The notes: generated from the sequence alone by a model not told the origin. Numbered from the stretch's first letter, positions 9,287-18,583 are shown. The stretch: 64,000 nucleotides of DNA from Pelagicoccus albus (GCF_014230145.1 NZ_JACHVC010000012.1:191001-255000); one strand, 5' to 3'. Numbers and translations: made by a program.

Positions 9287-9871
9287 ATGAGCGTCCACCT
9301 CTTCCTCAGGCTTATCGCCCTCTACTTCGTCGCTTGGATCGTGGGGCCCTACTACCTTTTCACGGTTCCAGAAGGCAGGCAGCTGAAGGACAGGACCATG
9401 TCCACCATCATCGATGCTTCCGCCTACACGGACTTAGCCAAATACAACAAAAGCCCCTTCTTGGCATCCGATATTGATCATTCCGTCAAAATGATGCCAT
9501 CGGATCATCTTCACGCACTCCGCCTGCGCGCGACTTACATGCCTCGTTACGCCATGATACCTCTTTTTAGAAAAACGGGGGAGATAGCGGGACCGGTGCT
9601 AGGAATGCGGCCTGAAAACCGAGCTCAAAGCTATGAGCTCGGCTTGCTACTGATGGCCTTTCTCTCCGGAGCAGCGGCTATTTTTCTCCTGTTGATAACT
9701 AAGAAACACCCGAAATCAGCCTATATGGCAGTTATCGTAGCATGCTTTTTCGTGGGCGAATCCGTCCGCGAGTACCATTTGACTACTCTGTTCGAACTGG
9801 CCTCCATATTCTGTATCGGGGCCACGATGCTCTCGGCCAACGCCATACTTAAACGGATCGGCTACAAGTAG
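9287..9871 (+). CDS. Hypothetical membrane protein (194 aa)
   Basis: Family not recognised. A first transmembrane segment spans about 5-25 (FLRLIALYFVAWIVGPYYLF). A polar domain of about 90 residues follows, probably on the periplasmic side. Three closely packed hydrophobic segments then span about 122-138 (LGLLLMAFLSGAAAIFLLL), 146-158 (AYMAVIVACFFVG) and 168-187 (LFELASIFCIGATMLSANAI). It lies six bases downstream of the 172-residue membrane protein and is convergent with the alpha-galactosidase gene. A weak inverted repeat (GACCT...AGGTC, 9873-9896) sits in the 30-base gap but has no U-tract. Confidence 0.7.
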   Translation: MSVHLFLRLIALYFVAWIVGPYYLFTVPEGRQLKDRTMSTIIDASAYTDLAKYNKSPFLASDIDHSVKMMPSDHLHALRLRATYMPRYAMIPLFRKTGEIAGPVLGMRPENRAQSYELGLLLMAFLSGAAAIFLLLITKKHPKSAYMAVIVACFFVGESVREYHLTTLFELASIFCIGATMLSANAILKRIGYK

Positions 9872-9901
9872 AGACCTGACAGAACCAAACGAGGTCCGCG
9901 T

Positions 9902-11686
9902 CTATTCCCCGCTGGAGATCCTGAAGAGACCGGCTCCATGAAAAGGAATGACTGGCGAGAAAATGCCATCAACTTCCCCCAGATCCTCCCGCTTCCAAAG
10001 GTCGCGAATCGTCACCGTTCCCTCAAAATCAAGCAGCGATAGATCCACAGGGACCGCAATTCCGGGCTCGACACTCTCGTTGCCATCTCGAGCCACGCTC
10101 ACAAGGAATCGAGCTTCGCCCAGCTCCGATGATCCCCAGCTCTCGACAATGCCTTTGGCAGTAAATCGCTCCACCCCATCTGGGAGATCGTAGAAAATTC
10201 GAGCCGGGGCCTGGGCTTGAATCCCCAAAGCCGTTCCCGATTTGTCCACCCGGACTTTCGCGCTATCCCAGAGGGAATCTGCGAGGCTCCACTCCAAATC
10301 AGTCAATGGCTTGGTAGTCCCATCTTCGAAATGCAAAGTCGGCTCACTCCAAAAACCGTGATCGAACTGAGCCCCTTCCAGAATGCCGTCAAAGGTGAGG
10401 AAGAGCTTCGTGCCGCGACTAATACCGACCGCGATATCAGCCTCAGAATCACCACCGCGTTCCAAGGTTTCACTCACGTAATCAGCGTGTTCAGCCCCCA
10501 AGCGGACGCGATCTCGGGCATTGAAAACCGCCAAATACTTATCGCCGGAGCCAGCCACATCTGCAACCCACGCGATGAGGTCATCATTCTCGAAAAGCGG
10601 CTTGTTGTTCTCGCTGTCCTGATTGACCGCGAGCACCTCGTCATTAGTCAGCAGGTCCAAGGTAAAGTCATCCAGCTTTGCCAAGTCGCCTCCCATCATC
10701 AAAGGCGAGCGAGCGATACTCCATAGAGTCATGACCGTGTACTGCTCGTCCTCGGTGAATCGGGTGCTGCGTTTTCCCAATTCCAAAACTCCAAACGGCA
10801 ACATATCCGCATCTGGCCAAGAACCAGGGATCCGGTACTCATTCCAATTCGCGAGTTTGGTGAATTGCTCCCGCACCGGCAGCCAACGGTCCCAGAAATC
10901 GTCGCTGATACGCCATAGGTTAGCATGCTTCTGGGCGTGCTCTGCCGCAGATAGCGCCGTCGCCCCAGGAGATAAACTAAGCACCATGGGCCGACCTGTT
11001 TTATCTATCGCCTCCCGGATAGCTTCGATCTCAGCCTCATGATCGTGGTAAGGACGCGAGATATCGTCGACCTTGACATAGTCTACCCCCCATTCTGCAA
11101 ACAAACTGAAGACTGAGTCGTAGTATTCTTGAGATCCCGGTTTCGACATATCCACCCCATACATATCCGGATTCCAAGGACAGAAACTGTCCGTGTTGGC
11201 GATATCTTTAGCGTGTAGGTCTGTGCCAAATACAGGCAAATTCTTTTCAACCGCCTGACGGGGAATTCCTCTCATCAAGTGCACTCCAAACTTCAGACCC
11301 TTTCCATGAACATAAGCCGCCAGGTCCTTGAACCCCTTACCGTTCTCCGACGATGGGAAACGGTTGACCGCAGGCTGAAGCCTTCCGTATTCATCCATCA
11401 CGAGTACCGCATCCGAGCGATAGGCATGGCTCTCAGCTCCCGGTTCGTACCACTGGATATCGACTACGACATACTCCCAGCCATGAGCCTTGAGCTTGCT
11501 CTCCATCACGTCAGCCTGCTGCTTAGTTTGAGCTTCCGTAACAGTGGTCGCGAAGTTATCCCAACTATTCCATCCCATCGGAGGCGTAGTTGCCCAGTCA
11601 TGGAAATCTTTTGAGGAGACTGAAGTTAAAGGGCTGGATACAACGGCAAGAGCCATTGCTCCATAAAGAAGCAGGTCGGAGTTCAT
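9902..11686 (-). CDS. GH27 alpha-galactosidase, exported
   Basis: Retaining glycoside hydrolase of clan D that removes terminal alpha-galactose. A signal peptide covers about residues 1-25. The family signature PPMGWNSWDNF (35-45) opens the TIM barrel. YVKVDD (203-208) carries the nucleophile, Asp207 by analogy with the KxD motif. WRISDDFWD (258-266) carries the acid/base, most likely Asp263. PLMMGGDL belongs to the end of the barrel. A C-terminal beta-sandwich and further beta domain (from about 385) make it longer (594 aa) than minimal GH27 enzymes (about 400). The product probably acts in the periplasm or outside the cell, and with the GH28 gene and receptor it suggests use of a galactose-bearing plant or algal polysaccharide. 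Beta-L-arabinopyranosidase activity also occurs in this family and cannot be excluded. Confidence 0.9.
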   Translation of the reverse strand: MNSDLLLYGAMALAVVSSPLTSVSSKDFHDWATTPPMGWNSWDNFATTVTEAQTKQQADVMESKLKAHGWEYVVVDIQWYEPGAESHAYRSDAVLVMDEYGRLQPAVNRFPSSENGKGFKDLAAYVHGKGLKFGVHLMRGIPRQAVEKNLPVFGTDLHAKDIANTDSFCPWNPDMYGVDMSKPGSQEYYDSVFSLFAEWGVDYVKVDDISRPYHDHEAEIEAIREAIDKTGRPMVLSLSPGATALSAAEHAQKHANLWRISDDFWDRWLPVREQFTKLANWNEYRIPGSWPDADMLPFGVLELGKRSTRFTEDEQYTVMTLWSIARSPLMMGGDLAKLDDFTLDLLTNDEVLAVNQDSENNKPLFENDDLIAWVADVAGSGDKYLAVFNARDRVRLGAEHADYVSETLERGGDSEADIAVGISRGTKLFLTFDGILEGAQFDHGFWSEPTLHFEDGTTKPLTDLEWSLADSLWDSAKVRVDKSGTALGIQAQAPARIFYDLPDGVERFTAKGIVESWGSSELGEARFLVSVARDGNESVEPGIAVPVDLSLLDFEGTVTIRDLWKREDLGEVDGIFSPVIPFHGAGLFRISSGE

Positions 11687-11814
11687 ACGCGGATACTCAA
11701 ATGGGTGGGGTTAAATCTATAATCCCGGAATACTCCCACTTGGAGCACCCTGAGATCGATGAACTCTATCTCCCAGAGAAGTTCTCCGGTCAACCGAGAA
11801 GCTACCCGATTCGC

Positions 11815-12708
11815 CTATTCCACCGCACAATGTGGACGCCCTCGCGCGTCGAAACGCACCCGAAGCAACAGATCTTTTCTCTGGAAAAAGCCGCCCTCTG
11901 CCCCGGGTTTAAAACGTGAGTTTTTGATGAGCCTAAGCGCTACCCTCGCTACGATCGGACTGGTTTCCGAAAGTACAGTATGGTCGACACTATAGCCTTT
12001 GTCATTCACCCCGATAGCGATGAGAGCTTCCTCACCCGTAACCGCGCTGGCCAAAGATTGCGGGACCTCTAGCGAAGCGACTCTTTCGATCTCCGGCTCT
12101 CGACTCTGGATTTCCCTCACCGGGATCAATCGTCCATTTCGCTTACCAAGCTTCTTCTCGGTGGGAGCGAAGTATATCTCCTCTCCCCCTGAAAAGAAGT
12201 GATAGTGATAAACACCACGATTCAGGTCATCGAAAGCCAACTCCGGCGAAATACGAATGGAAGCCGCCTTCTCTGCTTCCAAATCAGGGATCTCAAAGGG
12301 CAACAAAAACTCCCGTCCATCCATCGCGTACAGACGTAGCACCACGTAACAGTCCGTGAAGTCCCTACTGGGTTTTGCCTTCACAGTGAAATCGAAACGG
12401 GTCGTCCGTCCCTCCTGCAAGATGTGCCCTATCGGTCGGTTGATTTCCAGGAAGCCATCCGCATAGCTACTCGCCTCATCAAAGAAATAAGATCCCGCGA
12501 CCACGCTCTCAATAGAGAAGCCGAGGTCGACCACGCAGTGCGAGTTATTGAGCGCCAATACTTCCAGCCGTTCCTCAACATCAAAAGGGCTGGGAATCAT
12601 AAGCCGATGCTGGGCTCTTGTACTGAAACAAAAAGCCGTCCCTAGCAACAGGGAGACGACGAAACGCAGGACCTGCCGAAGTGGCAGTCCACAGGGGCAT
12701 GTAGACAT
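11815..12708 (-). CDS. Secreted protein with TonB C-terminal-like domain
   Basis: 297 residues with a signal peptide at about 9-32 (LRFVVSLLLGTAFCFSTRAQ). The middle part is beta-rich and unrecognised. The C-terminal 90 residues (ALIAIGVNDKGYSVDHTVLS; VARVALRLIKNSRFKPG; LLLRVRFDARG) resemble the TonB C-terminal / energy-transducer fold, which often occurs in exported Verrucomicrobia and Acidobacteria proteins without a TonB N-terminal anchor. A good Shine-Dalgarno (AGGAGAG) lies about 7 bases before the ATG at 12708. It is 128 bases upstream of the alpha-galactosidase on the same strand, so co-transcription is possible. The function is unknown. Confidence 0.7.
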   Translation of the reverse strand: MSTCPCGLPLRQVLRFVVSLLLGTAFCFSTRAQHRLMIPSPFDVEERLEVLALNNSHCVVDLGFSIESVVAGSYFFDEASSYADGFLEINRPIGHILQEGRTTRFDFTVKAKPSRDFTDCYVVLRLYAMDGREFLLPFEIPDLEAEKAASIRISPELAFDDLNRGVYHYHFFSGGEEIYFAPTEKKLGKRNGRLIPVREIQSREPEIERVASLEVPQSLASAVTGEEALIAIGVNDKGYSVDHTVLSETSPIVARVALRLIKNSRFKPGAEGGFFQRKDLLLRVRFDARGRPHCAVE

Positions 12709-12802
12709 AGATTTCTCTCCTCGGGTTGGGGTTTCGGAGAATTAGGGGTGGATCTATGAAGCTACAAATTTCCCAGTAAATCGCAAGACACTTGCTCCAA
12801 TC

Positions 12803-12815
12803 GGTAAATTTTACC
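12803..12815. promoter_or_regulatory. Small palindrome GGTAAA-T-TTTACC
   Basis: Perfect 6-base arms around a single T, about 95 bases upstream of the start of the TonB-C-like secreted protein. The geometry (odd centre, 13 bases) is the same as the operators at 1641 and 1960, but the sequence differs. It may be a regulator site; chance occurrence in AT-rich DNA is quite possible. Confidence 0.25.
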
Positions 12816-12820
12816 TTCTA

Positions 12821-12860
12821 AAAACAAAAAAGGCGAAGAAGCAGTACTGCCTCTTCGCCT
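12821..12860 (-). terminator. Rho-independent terminator of the TonB/aminotransferase operon
   Basis: Arms AGGCGAAGA (12831-12839) and TCTTCGCCT (12852-12860) enclose a second small palindrome, GCAGTACTGC, extending the stem. On the minus strand the hairpin is followed by a T-rich tract (complement of 12821-12830). It lies 38 bases after the aminotransferase stop. Confidence 0.88.
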
Positions 12861-12897
12861 CTATTAGGAGGGCGGAAAAATTGTTAGCTGAAACAGA

Positions 12898-14028
12898 CTA
12901 CTTCTTGGCCATCAGACCGCCAAGGATGGAAAGAAATTCGTCCATCTGAGGTTCAGTCCCGATACTGACACGAGCCCACTCCGCATACTTCGCTTCCGGA
13001 GCGCCTGAAACGCGGGAACCGCTGATCAGGATTCCGTTTTCGGACATAGTGTCGCGAAGAAGCTGTTGGTCGATTCCGGAGTGGAAGTAAACAAAAGCGC
13101 CGTCTGGCTGGGCATATTCGATACCCATCTCGTCGAAGGCATCGGTAACATGCTTACGCACGTCCTTGTACTTCTGAACGTTGGCAGCCAAATGTTCGGT
13201 ATCCTTGAGAGCCTCGCACGCAGCAATCGCGGAGATGTAGCTCGGAGCGCCCATGTAGAATGGCTTGATTGTGTCGAGCACCTCAGGATTAGCTATTCCA
13301 TAACCGATGCGGAAGCCCGCTAGTCCGTAGCCCTTTGAGAAGGTACGAGTCACCATCATGTTCTTGCGAAGCTTGGTGAGCGGAGCGCAAGTCGCCATAG
13401 CGAAACTCGAATTCGTAAGCTCAAGGTAAGCCTCGTCTACGAAAACCAGGATGTCTTGAGGCACCGACATGACAAACTTCTTGAGCTCAACCGAATCCGC
13501 CAAAACGCCGGTTGGGTTGTTTGGGTTACAGATATAGACGATTTTAGTATTTTCGTCGATAGCATCACCCAAGGCCTTGAAATCATACCCCATGTCCTCG
13601 CTCAAAGGAGCGAACTTCACATCACCACCACGCTCCTCAAACTTACGGATAAGCTGAGTGTAACCCATCTCAGTGGTAACGACGTTCACGCCTGGCTCCG
13701 CGTAAGCAAGAGCAGTCATCATGAGTAGAGGGCCAGAACCCGCAGTTGTCAGGATGTAGCTTTCAGGTACTCCTTCCTTCTTCGCGCAAAGCTCTACCAA
13801 CTCCCCAACGTTGTTACGGTTGTAGTAGCTACCACCATCAAGAGCCTTGATCATCTCGGCCTTGGCTTTCGGAGTGTATCCAAAAGCGTTCTCATTACTG
13901 CTCAGCCTGATAGGACTGTCTTCCAGAGTGGGAGCTGGCTCTCCAATAAGCGAGCTAGTCAAAAGCGCGCTGGCTACTGCCATTGGAGCGAGCCAACGAC
14001 ACTTCCGCAAAACTGCGGGATTAGACAT
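12898..14028 (-). CDS. Exported HisC-like PLP aminotransferase (paralogue 1)
   Basis: Fold-type I PLP aminotransferase of the histidinol-phosphate/aromatic branch. Recognisable motifs are LSSNENAFGYTP near the N-terminus, TTAGSGPLLMM (PLP phosphate site), YICNPNNPTGVL, VFVDEAYLEL (Asp contacting the pyridine N) and TRTFSKGYGLAGFRIGYG, with the Schiff-base Lys in SFSK-like context. Unlike cytosolic HisC it begins with a basic stretch and a hydrophobic signal (WLAPMAVASALLTSSLIG), so it should act in the periplasm or on the membrane. I place the start at the ATG at 14028, because the preceding word AAAAAGATGTCTA is shared with other genes; an in-frame ATG at 14037 (MKKMSN) is the alternative. 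It is the last gene after the TonB operon and TPR gene, 60 bases downstream, and is followed by a terminator. Confidence 0.87.
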   Translation of the reverse strand: MSNPAVLRKCRWLAPMAVASALLTSSLIGEPAPTLEDSPIRLSSNENAFGYTPKAKAEMIKALDGGSYYNRNNVGELVELCAKKEGVPESYILTTAGSGPLLMMTALAYAEPGVNVVTTEMGYTQLIRKFEERGGDVKFAPLSEDMGYDFKALGDAIDENTKIVYICNPNNPTGVLADSVELKKFVMSVPQDILVFVDEAYLELTNSSFAMATCAPLTKLRKNMMVTRTFSKGYGLAGFRIGYGIANPEVLDTIKPFYMGAPSYISAIAACEALKDTEHLAANVQKYKDVRKHVTDAFDEMGIEYAQPDGAFVYFHSGIDQQLLRDTMSENGILISGSRVSGAPEAKYAEWARVSIGTEPQMDEFLSILGGLMAKK

Positions 14029-14034
14029 CTTTTT
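14021..14034 (-). promoter_or_regulatory. Shared start-codon word AAAAAGATGTCTAA (copy A)
   Basis: The minus strand reads AAAAAGATGTCTAA across the start region of the aminotransferase. The same 13 bases (AAAAAGATGTCTA) occur at five other gene starts of this locus. Here an additional in-frame ATG lies directly upstream (ATGAAAAAG). Confidence 0.6.
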
Positions 14035-14097
14035 CATGGATTAAATGCGGGACCGAAATTCTGTCAGGAAATTTCTAATACAAACGATCCGAGGCAA

Positions 14098-15456
14098 CTA
14101 CATGCGCAAAGCCGCTTGTTCGATACGGAGCAAGTAATCTGCTACGTAATCCTTCGGATCGATCTGTTGAGCTTCGCGCAAGTACTTGGCCGCAGCAGCG
14201 TAGTCGCGTTTACCCACGTTCAATTGAGCGAGAGCGAGGAAGGCCTGATGGGCGTAGTCATCAATCTTGGAAGCGTTTTCGGCGTAGTATTCAGCCTTGG
14301 CCATATCGCCGCGCTTTTTCTCGAGCTCGCTAAGCGAGAGTAATGCCCCTCCATTGAGTGGGTCTTTCTCAACCAGGGTCGCGAGGAAACCGGCCGCGCC
14401 ATCGATATCGTCTTCACTCATCGCGATACGAGCCTTCACGTTCAAAAGACTAGATTCCTGAGCAGAAGTCAGCTTGTCTCCTAGAGTAGACTCTAGCTTT
14501 GAAAGTAATGTCTCCGCACTGGAAATCTTGTCCATGAAGATCAAAGAATTCGCGATCTCGATAATGCGCCCGGCGCGTGCCCCACCCTTGTCCATCGCGG
14601 CGATGTAGCTTTCGACCGCGGGCTCAACAAGACCTTGGTTAACGAGTAAGTCACCTAGAAGTCCGAGAGTAGAACCATCTGCCTTCCCCATGTCCTTGAC
14701 TACCGTCAAGTTGGCGGCGGCCTTAGCAGTTTCGTCAGTGAGGAGGAACTGGTTGGACTGCAGCTTCCACCAATCGGCATTGGTCGGTTCTGCCTTGATG
14801 AATTCATAGAGGAGACCGATGGCTTCCTGAGGACGCTCCAGAGCAATAAGACACTGCAGTTGGCCCAATTTCCAGTCTCGGCTGTCAGGATCGAGCATGA
14901 TCGCTACGCGGTAAGCATCCAAGGCAGTCGCGGGACGATCCATATTCAGATAGCAGTATCCAATCAATCCATACATCGATCCGTCGGCAGCCTTGATTTC
15001 AAGCGACTTTTGCAGGCCCTTCAAAGCGTTCGCAAAATCATTGTTCGCAACATAGGCACGGCCGAGGTTGTAGTAGGCCTGCGCATAGTTGGGAAATTTC
15101 TTAACCGCAGTCGCGTAAGACTCGATCGCGCTATCTACGTCTCCTTCTTGATAGTAAAGATTTCCAAGGATGAAATCAAAAGCCGCACTGCTTTCCGCAT
15201 TGATCGATTGAGAGATCTTTACGATCGCTGCGGCTGGGTCAGTGCCGATCAGAGGAACCACCTCGTCAAACAAGCCCTTTTCAGTGGCGGTGATGTTGGG
15301 ATTCGTAGAGGACTCCGCTACATAGCTTTCCGCGAAGCGAGCACGGAACTCAGGATTATCGAAAGACTGCTCGGTAAGCTCATAGACTTGAGCGAAGCTA
15401 CAGTGAGCGACGATAGTCGCAGCAGCGATGGCTAGTTTCTTATTAAGGTTCTTCAT
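14098..15456 (-). CDS. TPR-repeat protein of the TonB2-like operon
   Basis: An exported protein (signal peptide about 1-22, MKNLNKKLAIAAATIVAHCS) made almost wholly of tetratricopeptide repeats from about residue 85 to the end (GNLYYQEGDVDSAIESYATA; YYNLGRAYVANNDFANAL; GLIGYCYLNMDRPATALDAY and later copies). In Vibrio TonB2-type clusters a TPR gene occupies this same last position and is thought to assist the energizing complex. Start choice: the ATG at 15456 has GGGAG eight bases upstream and lies just past the tonB stop. An upstream in-frame ATG at 15471 would overlap tonB and give a less typical signal peptide. Confidence 0.88.
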   Translation of the reverse strand: MKNLNKKLAIAAATIVAHCSFAQVYELTEQSFDNPEFRARFAESYVAESSTNPNITATEKGLFDEVVPLIGTDPAAAIVKISQSINAESSAAFDFILGNLYYQEGDVDSAIESYATAVKKFPNYAQAYYNLGRAYVANNDFANALKGLQKSLEIKAADGSMYGLIGYCYLNMDRPATALDAYRVAIMLDPDSRDWKLGQLQCLIALERPQEAIGLLYEFIKAEPTNADWWKLQSNQFLLTDETAKAAANLTVVKDMGKADGSTLGLLGDLLVNQGLVEPAVESYIAAMDKGGARAGRIIEIANSLIFMDKISSAETLLSKLESTLGDKLTSAQESSLLNVKARIAMSEDDIDGAAGFLATLVEKDPLNGGALLSLSELEKKRGDMAKAEYYAENASKIDDYAHQAFLALAQLNVGKRDYAAAAKYLREAQQIDPKDYVADYLLRIEQAALRM

Positions 15457-15458
15457 GT

Positions 15459-16133
15459 TTAATTCTCCCATTTGACTGGGACTTGGAAATAGACTCGTGC
15501 AGATACTGGCTTACCTGCCACTGTTGGTTTTGTGTAAACGATGGACTCGAAATAATCTCGGAAGAAACGTTCGTATTCATCGTCGATCACTTGGTTCACC
15601 TTGCTGATGGTAACGGAGCCATCAGGGTTGATAGTACCCACCATATCGATCATGCCGGATTTCTTCTCACGTTTCATGCGCGGAGAGAAGTTGATCATAG
15701 GCGTACGAGTTTTGCGGGGAGCTTCGTCCAAATCGCTGATCTCGAACAAGCTAATCTGCTCCATGGTCTCAGAAGCGCTTACTCCTACCTCACCCAGAGA
15801 GAAACCTCCTGCGAGGGCATCCCCAACACCTGGGTTTAAGGCCATGTTAAGCTGCGAGAGCGACAACTGTGGTGGAGGTGGTTGCATCTCCGGTGGAGGA
15901 TCGCTCTCCGGCGGTGGCTCCGGAGGAGGAGGCTCCGGCGGAGTAAATGCTGGCGGTGGTACAGTCACATCGAACTCGCGCACTTGGAGATCCGCCTTCT
16001 TCAACCCAGCAAGAAACTGAGTGAAGGGCAACATAGCAAACATAGCGAAAACCGCTAGGGCTGCCAAACCGCCGGACCCCAAGGGCAACTTCTTGAGAAC
16101 TGGCCCCTCGTATATTTTGTATTTAGCTGCCAT
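15459..16133 (-). CDS. tonB: TonB energy transducer (TonB2-like)
   Basis: 224 residues. One N-terminal membrane anchor (about 21-43, GGLAALAVFAMFAMLPFTQF) is followed by a Pro/Glu-rich periplasm-spanning segment (about 59-88, repeats of PPPEPPPE). The C-terminal receptor-binding domain has VGTINPDGSVTISKVNQVID and ends ARVYFQVPVKWEN. This is the short TonB2 form rather than the E. coli form. It transmits proton-motive energy from ExbB/ExbD to the outer-membrane receptors. It sits between exbD and the TPR gene in a same-strand operon, and its stop overlaps the ribosome-binding region of the TPR gene. The natural clients are the receptor at 19490 and perhaps the barrel at 22579. Confidence 0.92.
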   Translation of the reverse strand: MAAKYKIYEGPVLKKLPLGSGGLAALAVFAMFAMLPFTQFLAGLKKADLQVREFDVTVPPPAFTPPEPPPPEPPPESDPPPEMQPPPPQLSLSQLNMALNPGVGDALAGGFSLGEVGVSASETMEQISLFEISDLDEAPRKTRTPMINFSPRMKREKKSGMIDMVGTINPDGSVTISKVNQVIDDEYERFFRDYFESIVYTKPTVAGKPVSARVYFQVPVKWEN

Positions 16134-16157
16134 AGGACTTACCTAGTTAACCTACAC

Positions 16158-16562
16158 TCAGCCTTCGGTAGCCAAATTAATGGTATCCGCACCAGCCAGC
16201 TTACACTCGTCGTGGACTCGAGTGTACAGGTCGATCGAAGCGGATTTATCCGCTTGGATGATTACTGGCATTTGGTCTTTGGATACAAGCTGGCGCACGA
16301 TGGATCGCACTCCAGACAGGCCCACTTCCTTGCCACCATAAACGATCTTACCGTTATCAGTGATAGCGATCAGGATGCTATTCTTTTCGAGATCCGATGC
16401 GGATGCAGCTTGCGGCTTGTTAACTTCAACCCCTGTTTCTTCTACGAACACCGTTGTTACGATGAAGAAGATCAGTAGGATAAATACCATGTCGATCAGC
16501 GGGGAGATGTTGATCTCATCGCTTTCAGCTTCGCCTTCTAGAAGGGAACGTCTTGATTTCAT
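16158..16562 (-). CDS. exbD: ExbD/TolR-type biopolymer transport protein
   Basis: 134 residues, the usual ExbD length. A single transmembrane helix spans about 21-41 ([20 protein letters not shown]). It includes the conserved Asp24 in SPLIDM that carries protons through the ExbB-ExbD motor. A small periplasmic domain follows ([20 protein letters not shown]). It is 24 bases downstream-adjacent to tonB and 6 bases from exbB, so the three are surely co-transcribed. Confidence 0.95.
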   Translation of the reverse strand: MKSRRSLLEGEAESDEINISPLIDMVFILLIFFIVTTVFVEETGVEVNKPQAASASDLEKNSILIAITDNGKIVYGGKEVGLSGVRSIVRQLVSKDQMPVIIQADKSASIDLYTRVHDECKLAGADTINLATEG

Positions 16563-16568
16563 AAAGCT

Positions 16569-17177
16569 TTAACTTGCTAAATTTTGTTTCTCTAACTTGA
16601 GGATCGTTAGGATCTCCATCCGAGTGAAAAACGAGTCGAGCTCGCCGATCTGTTTCTTAACCACTGTCATCATCACGTAGGCTGGAATAGCTAGAACCAA
16701 ACCGGTTTGAGTCGTGATCAATGCCTCGGAAATACCCCCAGCAACCAGGTCGATCGTATTACCGCCAGTGCTGACCGAAAGGCCGAAGAAGGTACCCAGC
16801 ATTCCGATAACTGTTCCTAGAAGGCCTGTCAGCGGAGCAGCTCCCACAAGGATATTGCAAAAATACAAACGCCGTTGCAGCAGCGGCAGATGGGCAACCC
16901 GCAGCTCCTCGAAACGTGCCCGAGCACTGTCTAGATCGTTTTTTCCACCTTGGGTGAACTCGATCATCTCCCCAACTTCGCCCTCCGCGTCACTTGGCAC
17001 ATCGATCCAGTGACCAAGCTCGTTGGAATCCATCTGATAGAAGGAATTCTTCTTCATATGAAGATAGAGCTCAAAAATGGCGAAGTATATCACCGCTCCC
17101 AGCATGGCGAGCGGGATCATAAGCCACCCACCCGCAGCCCAGAGCGTTAACGTTTCATGGATGATACCTTCGTCCAT
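16569..17177 (-). CDS. exbB: ExbB/TolQ-type proton channel
   Basis: 202 residues, with three membrane segments in the MotA/TolQ/ExbB pattern: about 16-35 (GWLMIPLAMLGAVIYFAIFE), 108-135 (ILVGAAPLTGLLGTVIGMLG) and 150-175 (GISEALITTQTGLVLAIPAY). The conserved pore signature APLxGLLGTVxGM is intact. It forms the proton-driven motor with ExbD. The start lies two bases after the stop of the upstream TtpC-like gene. Confidence 0.94.
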   Translation of the reverse strand: MDEGIIHETLTLWAAGGWLMIPLAMLGAVIYFAIFELYLHMKKNSFYQMDSNELGHWIDVPSDAEGEVGEMIEFTQGGKNDLDSARARFEELRVAHLPLLQRRLYFCNILVGAAPLTGLLGTVIGMLGTFFGLSVSTGGNTIDLVAGGISEALITTQTGLVLAIPAYVMMTVVKKQIGELDSFFTRMEILTILKLEKQNLAS

Positions 17178-17178
17178 G

Positions 17179-18558
17179 TTAGGAAATGGTCTTGATGCCG
17201 TTAATGAAGCTGATCGACATCTTTTCCATACGAGCGATGTACCCCTTCGCCTTGCGAGAAAGGATTGCGTAGAGCAACAACGCCGGGATGGCCACGATCA
17301 AACCAAATTCAGTTGTAATCAAAGCTTCGGAGATACCACCAGAGAGGGATTTTGCATCACCTGTACCAAAAATCTTAATACGATTGAAGGTGTTGATCAT
17401 ACCAGTTACCGTACCGAGAAGCCCGAGAAGCGGAGCGACCGCAGCAGTTACAGATATAAATGGCAACAAACGCATAACCTTAGGCTGCGTATCAACCATC
17501 GATTCGTAGAGAATTTCCTCGACCAGTTCTGGATCGTGATCCGCGTACTTTACGCCCTGCTGGATCATCTTGCCCATCGGGCCTGAAGCGTTGTTGGCAG
17601 CGTGTGCAGCACCTTCTTTATCCTTGGAAGCAAGTTTCGAGAGCACTTCCGACAAGAAGCCCTCCTTGGGCTTTGGCAAAGTAGCGAGCTCAAAGGCCTT
17701 GAAGGCAGCAACCGCAAGAGAAAGGAATGCGAAACCGAGAATTGGATACACCCAGATACCACCCTTGCTGATATGGTCCAGGACACTCTCCTTCGTCGCT
17801 TCGATAGCCATAGCATTGTCAAGCGTTGCATCGATCGGGAGCGAACCTTCCTGGCCTGATGCGATGGCAGCAATACCTGGATTGAAAGAACCATCCATGA
17901 TCGGCATAACCAAAGGTTCCGTGGAGTTACCTTGCTCGACCAAGCCAGCCGTTTCACCGCTAGCAAAGTAAGTAATAGGCCCGAAGCGAACGAACGTACC
18001 ATCTTTGAGAATACCATCCGTTGTGATAGCCTGCCCTTCGTATGTAGCGCCTCCTGCGAGTGCTTCCATGCGTTCGAGAGCAGCCTCGATGATCTCCTTT
18101 TGGGCTCCAAGCTTTTCCAACGCAGTGGTGTTTGGATCCTCGTTAGTCATTTCCGAGGCGGTTATCTTATCCCCGTAAAATTCATACTCAGAAGGATCCA
18201 ACTGCGAGCCGAACGTGCGTCCGAACTCAGAGCTCAAATTGATCAAATAATCCACCATCTCCTCCTGCGAATTGAGGGAGGCTTCATAGGTTGAAAGGTC
18301 GGAGCTTTGGTTGTCGCTAATACGTTGCGCCCTATCGGCCTCGCGACGAAGATCGCGCAACTTGGAGAAAAGCGTGTCGCGCTCCTTGGTCAATGGAATC
18401 TTCTCGGACCCGATTTCCTCTCTTAGGTCCGCCAACTTCTCAAGTGAAGCGTCCAGTTTTTTCTGAGCATTCTCTGCGGCAGCCTCTAGGGAACTTTGGC
18501 CCCACATAGGGATTGCGGATACGAGAAGCGTAGCTGCGATAATTGAAAGTTTCTTCAT
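17179..18558 (-). CDS. TtpC-like ExbB with periplasmic coiled coil
   Basis: 459 residues. A signal peptide (about 1-18) precedes a long charged coiled coil (about 25-110, QKKLDASLEKLADLREEIG and following). A periplasmic domain and a C-terminal MotA/TolQ/ExbB unit follow, with membrane helices near 275-295, 375-405 (APLLGLLGTVTGMINTF) and 420-440 (ALITTEFGLIVAIPALLLYA). This matches TtpC of the Vibrio TonB2 system, an essential accessory ExbB. I start at the ATG at 18558 because MKKLSIIAATLLVSAIPMW is a clean signal peptide; the 31 residues upstream run back into the DUF3450 gene. It is followed at once by the second, minimal exbB. Confidence 0.9.
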   Translation of the reverse strand: MKKLSIIAATLLVSAIPMWGQSSLEAAAENAQKKLDASLEKLADLREEIGSEKIPLTKERDTLFSKLRDLRREADRAQRISDNQSSDLSTYEASLNSQEEMVDYLINLSSEFGRTFGSQLDPSEYEFYGDKITASEMTNEDPNTTALEKLGAQKEIIEAALERMEALAGGATYEGQAITTDGILKDGTFVRFGPITYFASGETAGLVEQGNSTEPLVMPIMDGSFNPGIAAIASGQEGSLPIDATLDNAMAIEATKESVLDHISKGGIWVYPILGFAFLSLAVAAFKAFELATLPKPKEGFLSEVLSKLASKDKEGAAHAANNASGPMGKMIQQGVKYADHDPELVEEILYESMVDTQPKVMRLLPFISVTAAVAPLLGLLGTVTGMINTFNRIKIFGTGDAKSLSGGISEALITTEFGLIVAIPALLLYAILSRKAKGYIARMEKMSISFINGIKTIS

Positions 18559-18583
18559 GGATAGCGTTTCCTTAAAATCGTTA

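Noticed and set aside
17215-17232. Near match to the shared word in the TtpC-like gene (AAAAGATGTCGA)
   Set aside because: It lies inside coding sequence, differs in the Ser codon, and is not at a start.
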